In this document: positions 51,168 to 60,620 of the stretch, in pieces | Numbering within the stretch: the stretch's first letter is position 1 | Layout of the letters: each line of letters opens with the position of its first letter | NCBI RefSeq assembly: GCF_034675845.1 | Contig: NZ_JAUCCU010000002.1 | Location: forward strand, 62,001-126,000 | Length of the DNA: 64,000 nt | Reading direction: 5' to 3' | DNA from: Castellaniella sp. | GTDB lineage: Bacteria > Pseudomonadota > Gammaproteobacteria > Burkholderiales > Burkholderiaceae_B | Notes under the pieces: model-generated | The model's input: only the letters and a program-made list of their open reading frames with translations | Databases searched by the model: none | What the model was told of the DNA's origin: nothing | Made by a program: the position numbers and the translations under genes

Positions 51168-52406
51168 ATGAGCAAAATCGAAGTCCGCAATATCTATAAA
51201 ATTTTCGGCCCGCACCCGGATCGCTGGCTGCAGGCCGCTCGCGACGGCTTGTCGAAAGAGGCCTTGCTCGAACGCAGTGGCCATACACTGGGTTTGCGCG
51301 ATATCAGCCTGTCCATCAAGGAAGGCGATATTCATGTGATCATGGGGCTGTCGGGGTCTGGGAAGTCCACGCTGATCCGGCACTTCAATCGCCTGATCGA
51401 ACCCAGCGCCGGCCAGATCCTGGTGGATGGGGTGGATGTGGTGGGCCTGAAGCCCAAGGCCCTGGAGCAGTTCCGCCAGCAAAAAATGAGCATGGTGTTT
51501 CAGCGCTTTGGCCTGTTGCCGCACCGTACCGTGCTGGATAACGCCGCCTATGGGCTGGCGGTGCAGGGCGTGCGACGTGCCCAGCGCAACGAACGCGCCA
51601 TGCACTGGCTGGAACAAGTGGGCCTGTCCGGCTTCGAAGCCCAGTACCCGCATCAGTTATCGGGCGGCATGCAGCAGCGGGTGGGCCTGGCCCGGGCGCT
51701 GGCCACCGATGCCGAAATCCTGCTGATGGACGAGGCCTTTTCTGCGCTGGACCCCCTGATCCGCCATGAAATGCAGGATCAACTGCTGGCCTTGCAGGCG
51801 CGCCTGAATAAGACCATCGTCTTCATCACGCATGATCTGGATGAGGCATTGCGCCTGGGGAGCCGCATCGCTATCTTGAAGGACGGTGAGCTGATCCAGG
51901 AAGGCACTCCAGAAGACATACTCTTGTCTCCGGCCAACGACTACATCGAATCCTTCTTGCAGGATGTCAATCGGGGCAAGGTCTTGAATGCTTCGCATGC
52001 GGTCAATGAACGGCCACTCAACCTGACCATGCGTACCAAGCCCGTTCATGCGCTGGAGCGTCTGGCTGCCCGGGATTACGACTATGCCGCCGTGCTGGAT
52101 GGCAAACGGCTGGCCGGCGTATTGATGCGTGCGGATGCCCAGCGTGCCGTCCAGGACGGTGCCCGCGATATTGCCCGCTACCTGAGTGACATGGCTTCTG
52201 TGCCGGCATCCGCAGGCTTGAACGAGGTCTTGGCGCAGCTGCTGCGCACACCAGCGCCGCTGGCAGTGACCGACGAACAAGGTGAATTTGTCGGGATGCT
52301 GTCGCGCAGCAAGGTTTGTGAGCTGGTCACGCCCAATGTGCCGGCAGAGTCCGAGGCGGCTGAATCCGTTGCGTCGGCCGAGGCCGACAAGGGCCTAGCC
52401 GCGTAG
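51168..52406 (+). CDS. Quaternary-amine ABC transporter ATPase with CBS domains (ProV-like)
   Basis: 412-residue ATPase. Walker A is MGLSGSGKSTLIRHFN, the Q-loop MVFQRFGLLPHRTV, the signature LSGGMQQRVGLARALA, Walker B ILLMDEAFSALDP. MGLSGSGKST and the MDEAFSALDP variant are typical of ProV/OpuAA. Residues about 275-400 contain two CBS-like units (LDGKRLAGVLMR, TDEQGEFVGMLSRSK), which sense ionic strength in this family. The ATG at 51168 follows GGAGG; longer readings overlap the permease. The end overlaps the convergent MATE gene by 12 bp. Confidence 0.92.
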   Translation: MSKIEVRNIYKIFGPHPDRWLQAARDGLSKEALLERSGHTLGLRDISLSIKEGDIHVIMGLSGSGKSTLIRHFNRLIEPSAGQILVDGVDVVGLKPKALEQFRQQKMSMVFQRFGLLPHRTVLDNAAYGLAVQGVRRAQRNERAMHWLEQVGLSGFEAQYPHQLSGGMQQRVGLARALATDAEILLMDEAFSALDPLIRHEMQDQLLALQARLNKTIVFITHDLDEALRLGSRIAILKDGELIQEGTPEDILLSPANDYIESFLQDVNRGKVLNASHAVNERPLNLTMRTKPVHALERLAARDYDYAAVLDGKRLAGVLMRADAQRAVQDGARDIARYLSDMASVPASAGLNEVLAQLLRTPAPLAVTDEQGEFVGMLSRSKVCELVTPNVPAESEAAESVASAEADKGLAA

Positions 52407-53795
52407 CAGTCCCTGGCGGTGCAGTACGTGGGCATACCAGGCAAACAGCAAGATCGAGGTCAATGCCAGGCCCACCATAGCCATGATCCACATCGTGGCT
52501 GCCCCGATGGGGGCGCCTGGCATGAACCAGTCCACCGCCGGGGCGAGCATGCCTGCTCCCGGCCCAAAGCCCAGCCACCAGCCGCCGATCAGACCCAGCC
52601 CGGTCAGGGCGATGATCTGCAGGATCAGCGGCACGATGGCGATTTTGTAGGCGCGCAGGATATAGGCGCTGACGCAGTGCATGGCATCCCAGAAATGAAA
52701 CCAGGGAGCAATCTGCAATAGGGTCAGGGCGATGATCGCCACCTGTGCCTCGTTGGTGTACATCGCCACGATCGGCTGCTGCGCGAACACCAGGACCAGA
52801 TTGGTCAGCAGGGCCCCGGTCATCACCAGAGCGATCCCGTGCAGGCCGGTCTGGCGTGCCTGAGCCATCTGGTGTGCGCCGACAGCCTGGGCAGTCAAGG
52901 AGGCAGTGGATAAGCTGAGCGACATGGGCAGCATGTAGCATAGGGCCATCAGATTTGCCAGGATCTGCTGGGCGCCGCTGGCGTACAGGCCATCGCGCGC
53001 CACCAGCAAGGCCATGAAGCTGAATGCGCATACTTCGATCAGATAGGACCCGCCCATAGGCAGACCCAAGCGCAGCAATTCTTTTTGGTTGGTCCAGCGT
53101 GGCCGACTGATGCGCGGTTGCAAGGCCAGAAAGGCCGGATGGCGCCTGACCATCAGCCAGCCGGCCAGCAGCATCATCCAGTTGACCACCAGGGTGGCGA
53201 CCCCGGCGCCCACGGCCCCCATGGCGGGGATGCCCAGGCCACCAAAAATAAACCAGACGTTGAACAGCAGTTTAAAGGCGACGCTGCCGAGGTTGATCAG
53301 CATCACGCCACGGGTCTGTGAAATGGCGGTCGCAGTGGCGTAAATTGTGCGAAACAGCAGTGCCGATGGCAGGGCCAGGGCCAGGGCAATCAGATAACCT
53401 GCCACGCGCTCGCGCACGGCAGGTTCGATATTGCCGGATAAGGACAGCCAGATGTCCGGCAGCAGCAGGCTGGCGCCACCCACCACCGACAGCGCCAGCG
53501 CCAGCCAGACCCCTTGGCCCCAGGCGTGCCCCGCCTGGCTTAGTTCGCGCGCGCCGAAATGCTGGGCAACGATAGGAATCAGCGCATGGATCACCCCCAT
53601 CAGGCCCACGAACACCGTGATGTAGATCGAGGCGCCCAGTGCCATGGCCTGCAGGTCGATGGCGTCGGTATGGCCCACCATGGCGGTGTCCAGCACGGCA
53701 AAGATAATCCCTGCCCAGGAACTGACGAGAATAGGCCAGGATTGCTGCAGAATCGTGCGCCAGGGCGCAGTCGCTGCCTGGATGGATGCGAGCAT
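52395..53795 (-). CDS. MATE family efflux transporter
   Basis: 466-residue membrane protein with 12 helices, of the multidrug and toxin extrusion family (NorM-like), exporting cationic compounds with Na+ or H+. Typical stretches are LVSSWAGIIFAVLDTAMVGH in helix 1, GLPMGGSYLIEVCAFSFMAL in the second half, and the internal duplication of two six-helix halves. It is convergent with the betaine ATPase. It lies 24 bp downstream of the glycosyltransferase gene on the same strand and may be co-transcribed with it. Confidence 0.9.
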   Translation of the reverse strand: MLASIQAATAPWRTILQQSWPILVSSWAGIIFAVLDTAMVGHTDAIDLQAMALGASIYITVFVGLMGVIHALIPIVAQHFGARELSQAGHAWGQGVWLALALSVVGGASLLLPDIWLSLSGNIEPAVRERVAGYLIALALALPSALLFRTIYATATAISQTRGVMLINLGSVAFKLLFNVWFIFGGLGIPAMGAVGAGVATLVVNWMMLLAGWLMVRRHPAFLALQPRISRPRWTNQKELLRLGLPMGGSYLIEVCAFSFMALLVARDGLYASGAQQILANLMALCYMLPMSLSLSTASLTAQAVGAHQMAQARQTGLHGIALVMTGALLTNLVLVFAQQPIVAMYTNEAQVAIIALTLLQIAPWFHFWDAMHCVSAYILRAYKIAIVPLILQIIALTGLGLIGGWWLGFGPGAGMLAPAVDWFMPGAPIGAATMWIMAMVGLALTSILLFAWYAHVLHRQGLLRG

Positions 53796-53819
53796 GGTCA
53801 GGGTTTAGGCGGTAAAAAA

Positions 53820-55574
53820 TCAGGAGGCGGGCTGTGTGCGTACCAGTCGGAACATTTCGTGTCGATCAGGCCCGCGTCGGCCCTCCCAGAGAATCGTGTG
53901 GTCAGGTGTCGATGGGCGGTCGGCCTCAGGGCTGTGCATGTCCAGTTGCTGCAACAATAAGGGGCACTGGGGATCGAATCTGAATTCGATCCGGTCAAAG
54001 ACCAGAAATGAGGCGCGCTGGCCGCTGCCCAGACTTTGGGTGCGGATGCATTCGCCGGGTTTTTGTGCCTGTGCCAATACCTGGGCCAAGGCCCCGGAGA
54101 CGTCACGGTAGCTGCGGACATAGTCCAGGGCCGGCATCCACAGCGTGGCCAGCAGCAGCCAGGTCGTCAGCAGCCCGCCGGCCGACAGTGCCGTTCCGCG
54201 CCACAGGCCGACAGGGTGGCTGCGCAGCCGCCAAACTACCAGGGCAATCCAGGCGATGGTGCCCAAGACAGCAATCAGCAATGCGGGCCAGACGATATAG
54301 GCGTCGAATCCACGGGTCTGGCGGGCGATATTGGCGGCGATCTGACCGGGCCAGCCGGTTTGTAGGGCGATCCAGCCCAGCCACACGGTGGCCGCTGTCA
54401 GGGAAAAACACATGACGGCAAACCAATCCAGTGTATTGATCACCCCACGGCGCAGGGTAGGCAATGCGAAGGCGGCCAGGACTGCGCTGGGAATCGCCAG
54501 CATGCTGTATTCGGGCTCGAAGGGGTCGCTATTGGCCAGCAGCACTGCGAAAGCGGCCAGGGCAAACCCCAAGGGAATGCGGATATGGGGGGCGTTGAAC
54601 CAGCCGCGCCAACGCCACAGAGCCAGCAGCGCCAAAGGCCAGGTAGGCCACAGAAACCAGGGCAGGTCGCGCACGATACTGAGCCAGGCACGGGCGCTGG
54701 GCCAACTGAAGGCATGCGCTGACCACCGCAGCCACTGTGTCGTCCAGTAGGGGCCGAAGGTGCGGGCAGGTATCCACCACAGCAATGCCAGGCCGGCCCC
54801 GATCAACAGGCTGAGAATCAGCCATTGGCGGGCCTGGGCCAGTGGCCCATGTCGCAGGAAAATAAACAGGCAAGCCAGTAGCACGGGCAGGCTGCCCAGC
54901 CAGCCGCGTGCCAGGAATGCCGCCCCCAGGGCCACCCCCAGGGTCACGGCCCCGGAGATGGGATGATCCAGCATGCGGGCCACAGCGTAAAAGGCCAGGG
55001 CCTGGCAGGCAATCACCGCAGGGACCTCGGAGGTCTCGTGCATGCGCCAGATAATGCCTGCGGTGGCCACGATCAACAGCAGGGCGGCATCGGCCAGCAT
55101 GCGGCCATAGTCGCGCTCTGTGGGCTCGCCGCCAAAGGGCAGGGCCAGCGGCTGGGCTTCGGGGCGTCGTCCCAGCAGATAAGTGCCATACCAGATGGCG
55201 CTGGTGAGGATGGCAAACCACAGAATATTCGGGAGCCGCGAGGCGATGATGGCGGCGTTCAGCGGGCTGAAGAAGAATTCCAGGATAGGGCTGAAGGCCC
55301 AGATGCAGGCCGCGCCTATCCAGGTGACCAGGGGCCCATCCTGGGCCTGGGCCAGTTGGCCTACCTGCGGTAGCAGCCAAGCGTGATCCTGGCCGGACAG
55401 GGCAGTCAGCATGGTGGCCAGGCTGACCACGTCGTCGGTCTTCCAGGGGTCGCGATAGAACAGTCCGGCCAGAATATAGACTAGGCCCACCGTCACCAAA
55501 AACAGGCGTGGAAGTTTTGCCGCTGCCGTGGCGGTCAGCCGGGCAGGCGTGGATCGCAGAGATTCAGTGCTCAC
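53820..55574 (-). CDS. ArnT-like membrane glycosyltransferase (GT-C fold)
   Basis: 584-residue protein with about 11-13 membrane helices. The first periplasmic loop has LFYRDPWKTDDVVSLATML, the Asp-Asp pair region of GT-C glycosyltransferases that use polyprenyl-phosphate sugars, and a soluble C-terminal domain of about 100 residues follows the last helix. ArnT adds aminoarabinose to lipid A, but the other arn genes are absent here, so the donor and acceptor are unknown. A perfect hairpin lies just upstream, separating it from rpmE2. Confidence 0.72.
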   Translation of the reverse strand: MSTESLRSTPARLTATAAAKLPRLFLVTVGLVYILAGLFYRDPWKTDDVVSLATMLTALSGQDHAWLLPQVGQLAQAQDGPLVTWIGAACIWAFSPILEFFFSPLNAAIIASRLPNILWFAILTSAIWYGTYLLGRRPEAQPLALPFGGEPTERDYGRMLADAALLLIVATAGIIWRMHETSEVPAVIACQALAFYAVARMLDHPISGAVTLGVALGAAFLARGWLGSLPVLLACLFIFLRHGPLAQARQWLILSLLIGAGLALLWWIPARTFGPYWTTQWLRWSAHAFSWPSARAWLSIVRDLPWFLWPTWPLALLALWRWRGWFNAPHIRIPLGFALAAFAVLLANSDPFEPEYSMLAIPSAVLAAFALPTLRRGVINTLDWFAVMCFSLTAATVWLGWIALQTGWPGQIAANIARQTRGFDAYIVWPALLIAVLGTIAWIALVVWRLRSHPVGLWRGTALSAGGLLTTWLLLATLWMPALDYVRSYRDVSGALAQVLAQAQKPGECIRTQSLGSGQRASFLVFDRIEFRFDPQCPLLLQQLDMHSPEADRPSTPDHTILWEGRRGPDRHEMFRLVRTQPAS

Positions 55575-55614
55575 GGATAGGCCAACGGAGAGGGGATGGA
55601 ACCCATGTTAAATG

Positions 55615-55642
55615 AAAAAGGCAGCCCGTCGGCTGCCTTTTT
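55615..55642 (-). terminator. Bidirectional-type terminator after rpmE2
   Basis: Perfect 12-bp stem AAAAAGGCAGCC/GGCTGCCTTTTT with a CGTC loop, 47 bp after the rpmE2 stop on the minus strand. The A- and T-runs on either side let it act in both directions. It lies 41 bp upstream of the glycosyltransferase start. Confidence 0.88.
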
Positions 55643-55688
55643 GTTCAGCATATGCCGGGCTTGCGCCAGGCATGATCGCAGGGTGCGT

Positions 55689-55949
55689 TTATTTCTTGAC
55701 CGTGCCAGCCGTGCGAGCAAACCGGGCGCGGAATTTCTCGACGCGGCCGGTCTCGACGATGCGCGTCTGGGCGCCCGTGTAGAACGGATGCGATTCGGAG
55801 GTCACGTCGCACTTGAACAGCGGGTAGGTCTTGCCGTCGATTTCGGTGTTTTCACGCGAATTCAACGACGAGCGCGAGATGAATTTGTTGCCGGTCTGCA
55901 GGTCCAGGAACACGACCTCGCGGTATTCGGGGTGGATGCCTTCTTTCAT
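55689..55949 (-). CDS. rpmE2: 50S ribosomal protein L31, type B
   Basis: 86-residue L31 of the zinc-free type: only one Cys (LFKCDVTSESHPFYTG) instead of the CXXC pairs of zinc-binding L31. It begins MKEGIHPEYREVVFLDLQTG. The start at 55949 gives the family N-terminus; a longer in-frame reading to 56057 is rejected. It is followed by a strong terminator. Confidence 0.95.
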   Translation of the reverse strand: MKEGIHPEYREVVFLDLQTGNKFISRSSLNSRENTEIDGKTYPLFKCDVTSESHPFYTGAQTRIVETGRVEKFRARFARTAGTVKK

Positions 55950-56090
55950 GATGAAGTCCGTAGTGATAATAAGGGGGTCGCCAGCCAGATGGACGGGGTT
56001 CGCCAGCCTGTCGGCCATAGAACGCAACCCCATCAATAATCCCAGCAACGTATCCAAGATAAGCCAGTGATTCTACCATAATGTCGCGCA

Positions 56091-56768
56091 TCAGACCTGT
56101 CCGCGCTCCGCCAAGGAGGTCACTTCGGTGGCCCCCACGACCAGATGGTCCAGCAAGCGCACATCCACCAGGGCCAGGGCCTGCTTCAACTGGCGCGTCA
56201 GGGCAATGTCGGCAGGGCTGGGTTCGGCCAGGCCCGACGGATGGTTATGCGCCAGGATCAGGGCGGCGGCATGGTGACTCAGGGCTGCCCGCACGACTTC
56301 GCGCGGATAGACCGACGCGTGCGACAGTGTGCCTCGGGCGATTTCCATGCAATCGATCAACTGCAGCTGGGTATCCAGAAACAGGGCAATGCAGTGTTCT
56401 ACCCGCAGATGCGCCAGGCGCATGGCGCAGTATTGCTTGACCCGTTCGGGTTGGTTCAGGGTGCAGCCATTGCGCAAGGGTTCCTCCAGGGCGCGTCGTC
56501 CCAGTTCCTGCACGGCCAGCAGTTCGCAGGTCTTGGCATTGCCGATGCCGGGAAACGCCAACAGGGCGCTGGCCTCGGCCGACAGCAGAGGCCTCAGGCC
56601 GCCAAAATGCTCGATAAGATCGTGCCCCATGCGCACGGCATTGCGTCCGCGTGTGCCCGTGCGTAACAAGATGGCCAGCAGCTCGGCCGAGGTCAGCGCC
56701 GCCGCGCCGTGGCGCAGCAGGCGCTCGCGGGGACGTTCGTTGCAGGGGGATTGCCTGAGTTGTGGCAT
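56091..56768 (-). CDS. radC: RadC family JAB/MPN protein
   Basis: 225-residue protein. Residues about 10-90 contain a helix-hairpin-helix-like segment (ALLAFPGIGNAKTCELLAV), and 100-225 the JAB1/MPN domain with the JAMM metal motif HNHPSGLAEPSPAD. RadC was long thought to be a repair protein, but its true activity is unclear. The start at 56768 begins MPQLRQSPCNERPRERLL, the family's usual beginning. A much longer open reading upstream covers the divergent slpA and is rejected. Confidence 0.9.
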   Translation of the reverse strand: MPQLRQSPCNERPRERLLRHGAAALTSAELLAILLRTGTRGRNAVRMGHDLIEHFGGLRPLLSAEASALLAFPGIGNAKTCELLAVQELGRRALEEPLRNGCTLNQPERVKQYCAMRLAHLRVEHCIALFLDTQLQLIDCMEIARGTLSHASVYPREVVRAALSHHAAALILAHNHPSGLAEPSPADIALTRQLKQALALVDVRLLDHLVVGATEVTSLAERGQV

Positions 56769-56819
56769 GATAGGCCTTAAAATGTGCGGGTTTGTCTGTT
56801 TTTTGATGGGTGATCCATT

Positions 56820-57290
56820 TTGACCTCTACTCATGACGTTGCACATGTTCGTGCGGACTCTTATGTCACGTTGCACTACCGTATTGAACCCCTGACCGGG
56901 CCTGCGGCGGGGACCGCCTTCGTGGATACCTTCCTGGGCCGCCCGGCTACCTTGCAACTGGGCATGGGCCAATGGGCGCCGGGCCTCGAATCGCTCTTGC
57001 TCGATCGGCCCGAGGGCGTGCATTTCACCATCGACGTGCCCGCTGCCCAGGCCTATGGCAACCGCAATCCGGATCTGCTGCGCTGGATCGCCCACGACGA
57101 GATGGTGCGCAGTGCCCCGCCGGATACTGAATTCATCCCTGGCGAGATGATCGAGTTCGTGGCCCCCAATGGCGGGCGCTATGCGGGGGTGCTGAAGACC
57201 ATCCAGGACGATTCCGCCCTGTTTGATTTCAACCATCCCCTGGCTGGCATCGATCTGCAGCTCGAGGTCCACATTCTGGGGGTGCTTTGA
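56820..57290 (+). CDS. slpA: FKBP-type peptidyl-prolyl isomerase, SlpA-like
   Basis: 156-residue prolyl isomerase/chaperone of the SlyD/SlpA type with the inserted flap domain (about 75-125) but without the His-rich SlyD tail. Visible stretches are SYVTLHYRIEPLTG, LGRPATLQLGMGQWAPGLES and FNHPLAGIDLQLEVHILGV. No in-frame ATG precedes the homology. TTG at 56820 (or ATT just before) is the likely start, directly after an in-frame stop at 56811. Its stop overlaps the ispH ATG by one base, the conserved slpA-ispH pairing. Confidence 0.88.
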   Translation: MTSTHDVAHVRADSYVTLHYRIEPLTGPAAGTAFVDTFLGRPATLQLGMGQWAPGLESLLLDRPEGVHFTIDVPAAQAYGNRNPDLLRWIAHDEMVRSAPPDTEFIPGEMIEFVAPNGGRYAGVLKTIQDDSALFDFNHPLAGIDLQLEVHILGVL

Positions 57291-58279
57291 TGGCTGATGA
57301 TCTGACGCTGGTATCCGATACTGACGGCACGCAGGCCGACACCGAAATCGTGCTGGCACAGCCGCGCGGTTTCTGTGCTGGCGTGGATCGTGCCATTGAC
57401 ATTGTCGAGCGTGCCCTGGAAATTCATGGGGCACCCATCTATGTGCGCCACGAGATCGTCCATAACCGCTATGTGGTCGAGGACCTGCGTGCCAAAGGCG
57501 CCATTTTCATCGACGAGCTCGAAGACGCGCCTGCTGATGCCATCGTGATTTTCTCGGCCCATGGCGTTTCGCGGGCCGTGCGTGCCGAAGCCCAGCAGCG
57601 CGAACAACGTATTTTCGATGCCACGTGCCCGTTGGTCACCAAGGTTCACGTCGAGGTTGCCCGCATGCGCAAGGAAGGCCGCGAGGTCATCATGATCGGC
57701 CATCGGGGTCACCCCGAGGTCGAAGGCACGCTGGGTCAGGCCGACGAGGGCATGTACTTGGTCGAGACCATCCAGGATGTGCAGAATCTGCAGGTGCGAG
57801 ATCCGGCCAATCTGGCTTTCGTCACCCAGACGACGCTTTCCATTGATGATGCCGCCCAGGTGGCCAATGCCCTGCGCATGCGTTTTCCCGGGATTGCAGA
57901 GCCCAAAAAAAGCGATATTTGCTACGCCACTCAAAACCGTCAGGATGCCGTGCGCATCATGGCGCCGCAGTGTGATCTGGTGCTGGTGGTGGGTAGTCCC
58001 AACAGCTCCAACTCGAACCGCTTGCGCGAGGTCGCCGAGCGCAAGGGGGTGACAGCTTACTTGCTGGACCACCCCGATATGGTCCAGCCCGAATGGTTGG
58101 TGAATGCCAAGCGCATTGGCGTTACCGCAGGCGCTTCGGCCCCCGAGGCGCTGGTGCAGCAGGTGCTGGATCGTCTGCACGAACTCGGTGTGCGTTCAGT
58201 GCGGCCGCTGGATGGGGTGCGTGAACAGGTCTCCTTTCCGCTGCCGCGCGAACTCTCTCGCAAAAAACAGGGTTCCTGA
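57290..58279 (+). CDS. ispH: 4-hydroxy-3-methylbut-2-enyl diphosphate reductase
   Basis: 329-residue iron-sulfur enzyme of the last MEP-pathway step, giving IPP and DMAPP. The three cluster cysteines are at 29 (QPRGFCAGVDRAI), 113 (DATCPLVTKVH) and 211 (SDICYATQNRQ). GSPNSSNSNRLREVA is the substrate-binding SXN region. It starts at the ATG overlapping the slpA stop and ends in TGATG with the next gene. Confidence 0.96.
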   Translation: MADDLTLVSDTDGTQADTEIVLAQPRGFCAGVDRAIDIVERALEIHGAPIYVRHEIVHNRYVVEDLRAKGAIFIDELEDAPADAIVIFSAHGVSRAVRAEAQQREQRIFDATCPLVTKVHVEVARMRKEGREVIMIGHRGHPEVEGTLGQADEGMYLVETIQDVQNLQVRDPANLAFVTQTTLSIDDAAQVANALRMRFPGIAEPKKSDICYATQNRQDAVRIMAPQCDLVLVVGSPNSSNSNRLREVAERKGVTAYLLDHPDMVQPEWLVNAKRIGVTAGASAPEALVQQVLDRLHELGVRSVRPLDGVREQVSFPLPRELSRKKQGS

Positions 58280-59163
58280 TGAAAATAGGATTTTGTGGCT
58301 TGGGTCGCATGGGCATGCCCATGGTGCGCCGTCTCCTGCAGGCGGGCCATCAGGTCAGCGTTTGGAACCGTACGCCGGGGCCGGCGCAGCAACTGGCGGC
58401 AGAAGGTGCGCTGGTCTGCGACACCCCGCAGGCGCTTGGCCAGTCTTGTTCGCTGGTGGCGCTGTGCCTATTCGATGCGGCGGCAGTCGAGTCTGTGGTT
58501 TTTGGCCCTGCTGGTCTGGCCAGCGCCGATGGCCTGACCCTGTTGGTCGATCATTCCTCGATCCCGCCTGCGGATACCCGCCAGTTTTCTGAACGACTGC
58601 AGCAGGCCAACGGGGCAACCTGGTTGGACGCTCCGGTGTCTGGCGGTACGGGCGGGGCGGCGGCGGGGACGCTGGCTGTGATGGTGGGTGGGCCTGCTGA
58701 TGCCTGTCTGACGATCACCCCCGCGCTGATGGCCTATGCTCAGCGGGTCACGCACATGGGGCCGGTGGGGGCGGGGCAGGTCACCAAACTTTGTAACCAG
58801 ACGATCGTCACCACGACCATTGCCGCCCTTGCCGAGGCCGTGTCGTTGGCCCGGGACGCCGGGGTGGACGCTGCGCGCCTGCCGCAGGCGCTGGCGGGCG
58901 GCTGGGCCGATTCAACCCTGCTGCCCTTGTTCGTGCCGCGCATGTTGCAGCCAGACACGCCGGTGCATGCCAGCCTGGATACCATGCTCAAAGACATGGA
59001 TACGGTGGCCGCGCTGGCGCGCCAGCAGGGCACGGCCATGCCCGTGGCGGCGACGGTGGGCCAAGGCTTGCGGCTGGCCAGCCGCAAGGGGCTGGGGGCG
59101 GGGGATGCTTCCGGCTTGATCCGTCTGTATGATCATATTTCTGAACACTCAACCAATTCCTGA
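58279..59163 (+). CDS. 3-hydroxyisobutyrate dehydrogenase-family oxidoreductase
   Basis: 294-residue beta-hydroxyacid dehydrogenase. The N-terminal Rossmann motif is GFCGLGRMGMPMVRRLLQAGH, the substrate stretch DAPVSGGTGGAAAGTLAVMVGG, and the catalytic Lys lies in GAGQVTKLCNQ. The group includes tartronate semialdehyde and glyoxylate reductases, so the exact substrate is uncertain. It starts within the ispH stop (TGATG) and is therefore translationally coupled to it. Confidence 0.87.
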   Translation: MKIGFCGLGRMGMPMVRRLLQAGHQVSVWNRTPGPAQQLAAEGALVCDTPQALGQSCSLVALCLFDAAAVESVVFGPAGLASADGLTLLVDHSSIPPADTRQFSERLQQANGATWLDAPVSGGTGGAAAGTLAVMVGGPADACLTITPALMAYAQRVTHMGPVGAGQVTKLCNQTIVTTTIAALAEAVSLARDAGVDAARLPQALAGGWADSTLLPLFVPRMLQPDTPVHASLDTMLKDMDTVAALARQQGTAMPVAATVGQGLRLASRKGLGAGDASGLIRLYDHISEHSTNS

Positions 59164-59189
59164 CCTATCCACACCGGAGATCCAACTAG

Positions 59190-60620
59190 ATGAGCTCACG
59201 CCTTAAATTCGCGACGCTGGGGGTGGCTGTTGTCGCGCTGGCCTATGGTGCTACCTCTTGGTATGCCGGTCGCTTCACTCAGCAGTCCATCGAGTCCTGG
59301 GTCGCTCAGGCCAACCAGGAAATCCAGTTGCGTTGGCACCAAGAGGGGCCTCGGCCGCAGCTTGTCTTGGCGGATTATCAGCGGGGCGTTTTCAAGTCTC
59401 AGGTGCGGTATGTATTTGAGTTTCAGGATAGTGACGGGGCGACGCAACGCCTGACTGTGCAGGATGATCTGCAGCATGGCCCTTGGCCCCTGGCGGCTAT
59501 TCAGGCCGGTATCTGGCAGCCATTGGCCGCGTATAGCCATCTGCAGCCTGTGTCGGATGGCACCTGGAAGTCGTGGTTTGATATCACCCCGGATGCCCAG
59601 GCCCCCTGGTCTGCCACGACTCAGGTGGGTTTTGGTGGCCAGATTGACTCCTTGGTCACCGTGCTGCCGGTGCGCCTGAACAACGATGGTCAATTGGATT
59701 TCAGTGGTGGCACGATTGCCATTCACCACGCACCAGACACGCGCCAGACGCAGGTCTCAGGGCAGGCGAAATCCTTGGCTATTACAGATGAGGACGGAGC
59801 CTCCAAGCTTCAGTTGCAGGAGATCCGGTTTCAGGGGCAGTCCACCAGCGGCAGCCAGGCTGATTTTCAATCCAGTCAGGAAATTCATCTGGCCAGCCTG
59901 CAGCTCGAGGGTCCCGACATGCCCCCCGTGCGGCTGGATCAGCCCTCTGCCCAGATCGATATGGCCAGAACAGGCAGTCTGCTCGATGCCCGGGTGCACT
60001 ACGACCTGGGCAAGCTCTTTATTGATCAACAGGACGTGGGCACCATCCAGCTGAATGTCTCCAGCCAGCAGTTGGATGTGGATGCCTTGCAGGCCTTCAT
60101 GCAGGCTGTGGATCAGTTGCCCGACGATCCCGACTACGAGGACCTCAGTGCCGCAGACCAGCAGTTGCTGAAGACCCGGTTGCTATCCGTGTTGGCCACC
60201 TCGCCAGTGCTGGCGCTTGATTCCCTGACTTGGTCCACCCCCAAGGGCAAGACCGATCTGCATGCGCGCATCCAGTTTCGCCCGGTTGTAGAGCCGGTGC
60301 CCGAGGATTCCGGGGCCTTGATCGAGCGCGGTATTCAGCAGATCAAGCTCAGCGCCGGGGTTTCCAAGCCCATGCTGATGTCAGTCCTGGCTCAGGCTCA
60401 ATCCTCCAGCGAGGGCGCTTTCGGGGCCGCCCTGTTCAGCATGATTTTCGATCAGTATGTCGGCCAACTGCTGCAGGCCGACCTGGTGCGCGAACAGGAC
60501 GGCCAGGTACGCACGGACATCACTTATGCCGATGGCCAGGTGTCGGTCAATGGCCAGGCTGCCGTCACCCCAGACGAATTCATGCAGCAGTTGGATGCGG
60601 TCCTGGGGATGGGGGACTGA
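59190..60620 (+). CDS. DUF945 (YdgA-like) family protein
   Basis: 476-residue protein with one N-terminal membrane segment (about 6-22), then WYAGRFTQQSIESWVAQANQ and a long periplasmic beta-rich domain. The pattern matches the DUF945/YdgA family found in proteobacterial envelopes, whose function is unknown. GGAG precedes the ATG. Its stop overlaps the HIT-gene ATG by one base. Confidence 0.82.
   Translation: MSSRLKFATLGVAVVALAYGATSWYAGRFTQQSIESWVAQANQEIQLRWHQEGPRPQLVLADYQRGVFKSQVRYVFEFQDSDGATQRLTVQDDLQHGPWPLAAIQAGIWQPLAAYSHLQPVSDGTWKSWFDITPDAQAPWSATTQVGFGGQIDSLVTVLPVRLNNDGQLDFSGGTIAIHHAPDTRQTQVSGQAKSLAITDEDGASKLQLQEIRFQGQSTSGSQADFQSSQEIHLASLQLEGPDMPPVRLDQPSAQIDMARTGSLLDARVHYDLGKLFIDQQDVGTIQLNVSSQQLDVDALQAFMQAVDQLPDDPDYEDLSAADQQLLKTRLLSVLATSPVLALDSLTWSTPKGKTDLHARIQFRPVVEPVPEDSGALIERGIQQIKLSAGVSKPMLMSVLAQAQSSSEGAFGAALFSMIFDQYVGQLLQADLVREQDGQVRTDITYADGQVSVNGQAAVTPDEFMQQLDAVLGMGD

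Noticed and set aside
56769..57434. In-frame N-terminal extension of radC over slpA
   Set aside because: Homology to RadC starts at MPQLRQ (56768). The extension is antisense to slpA and the start of ispH.
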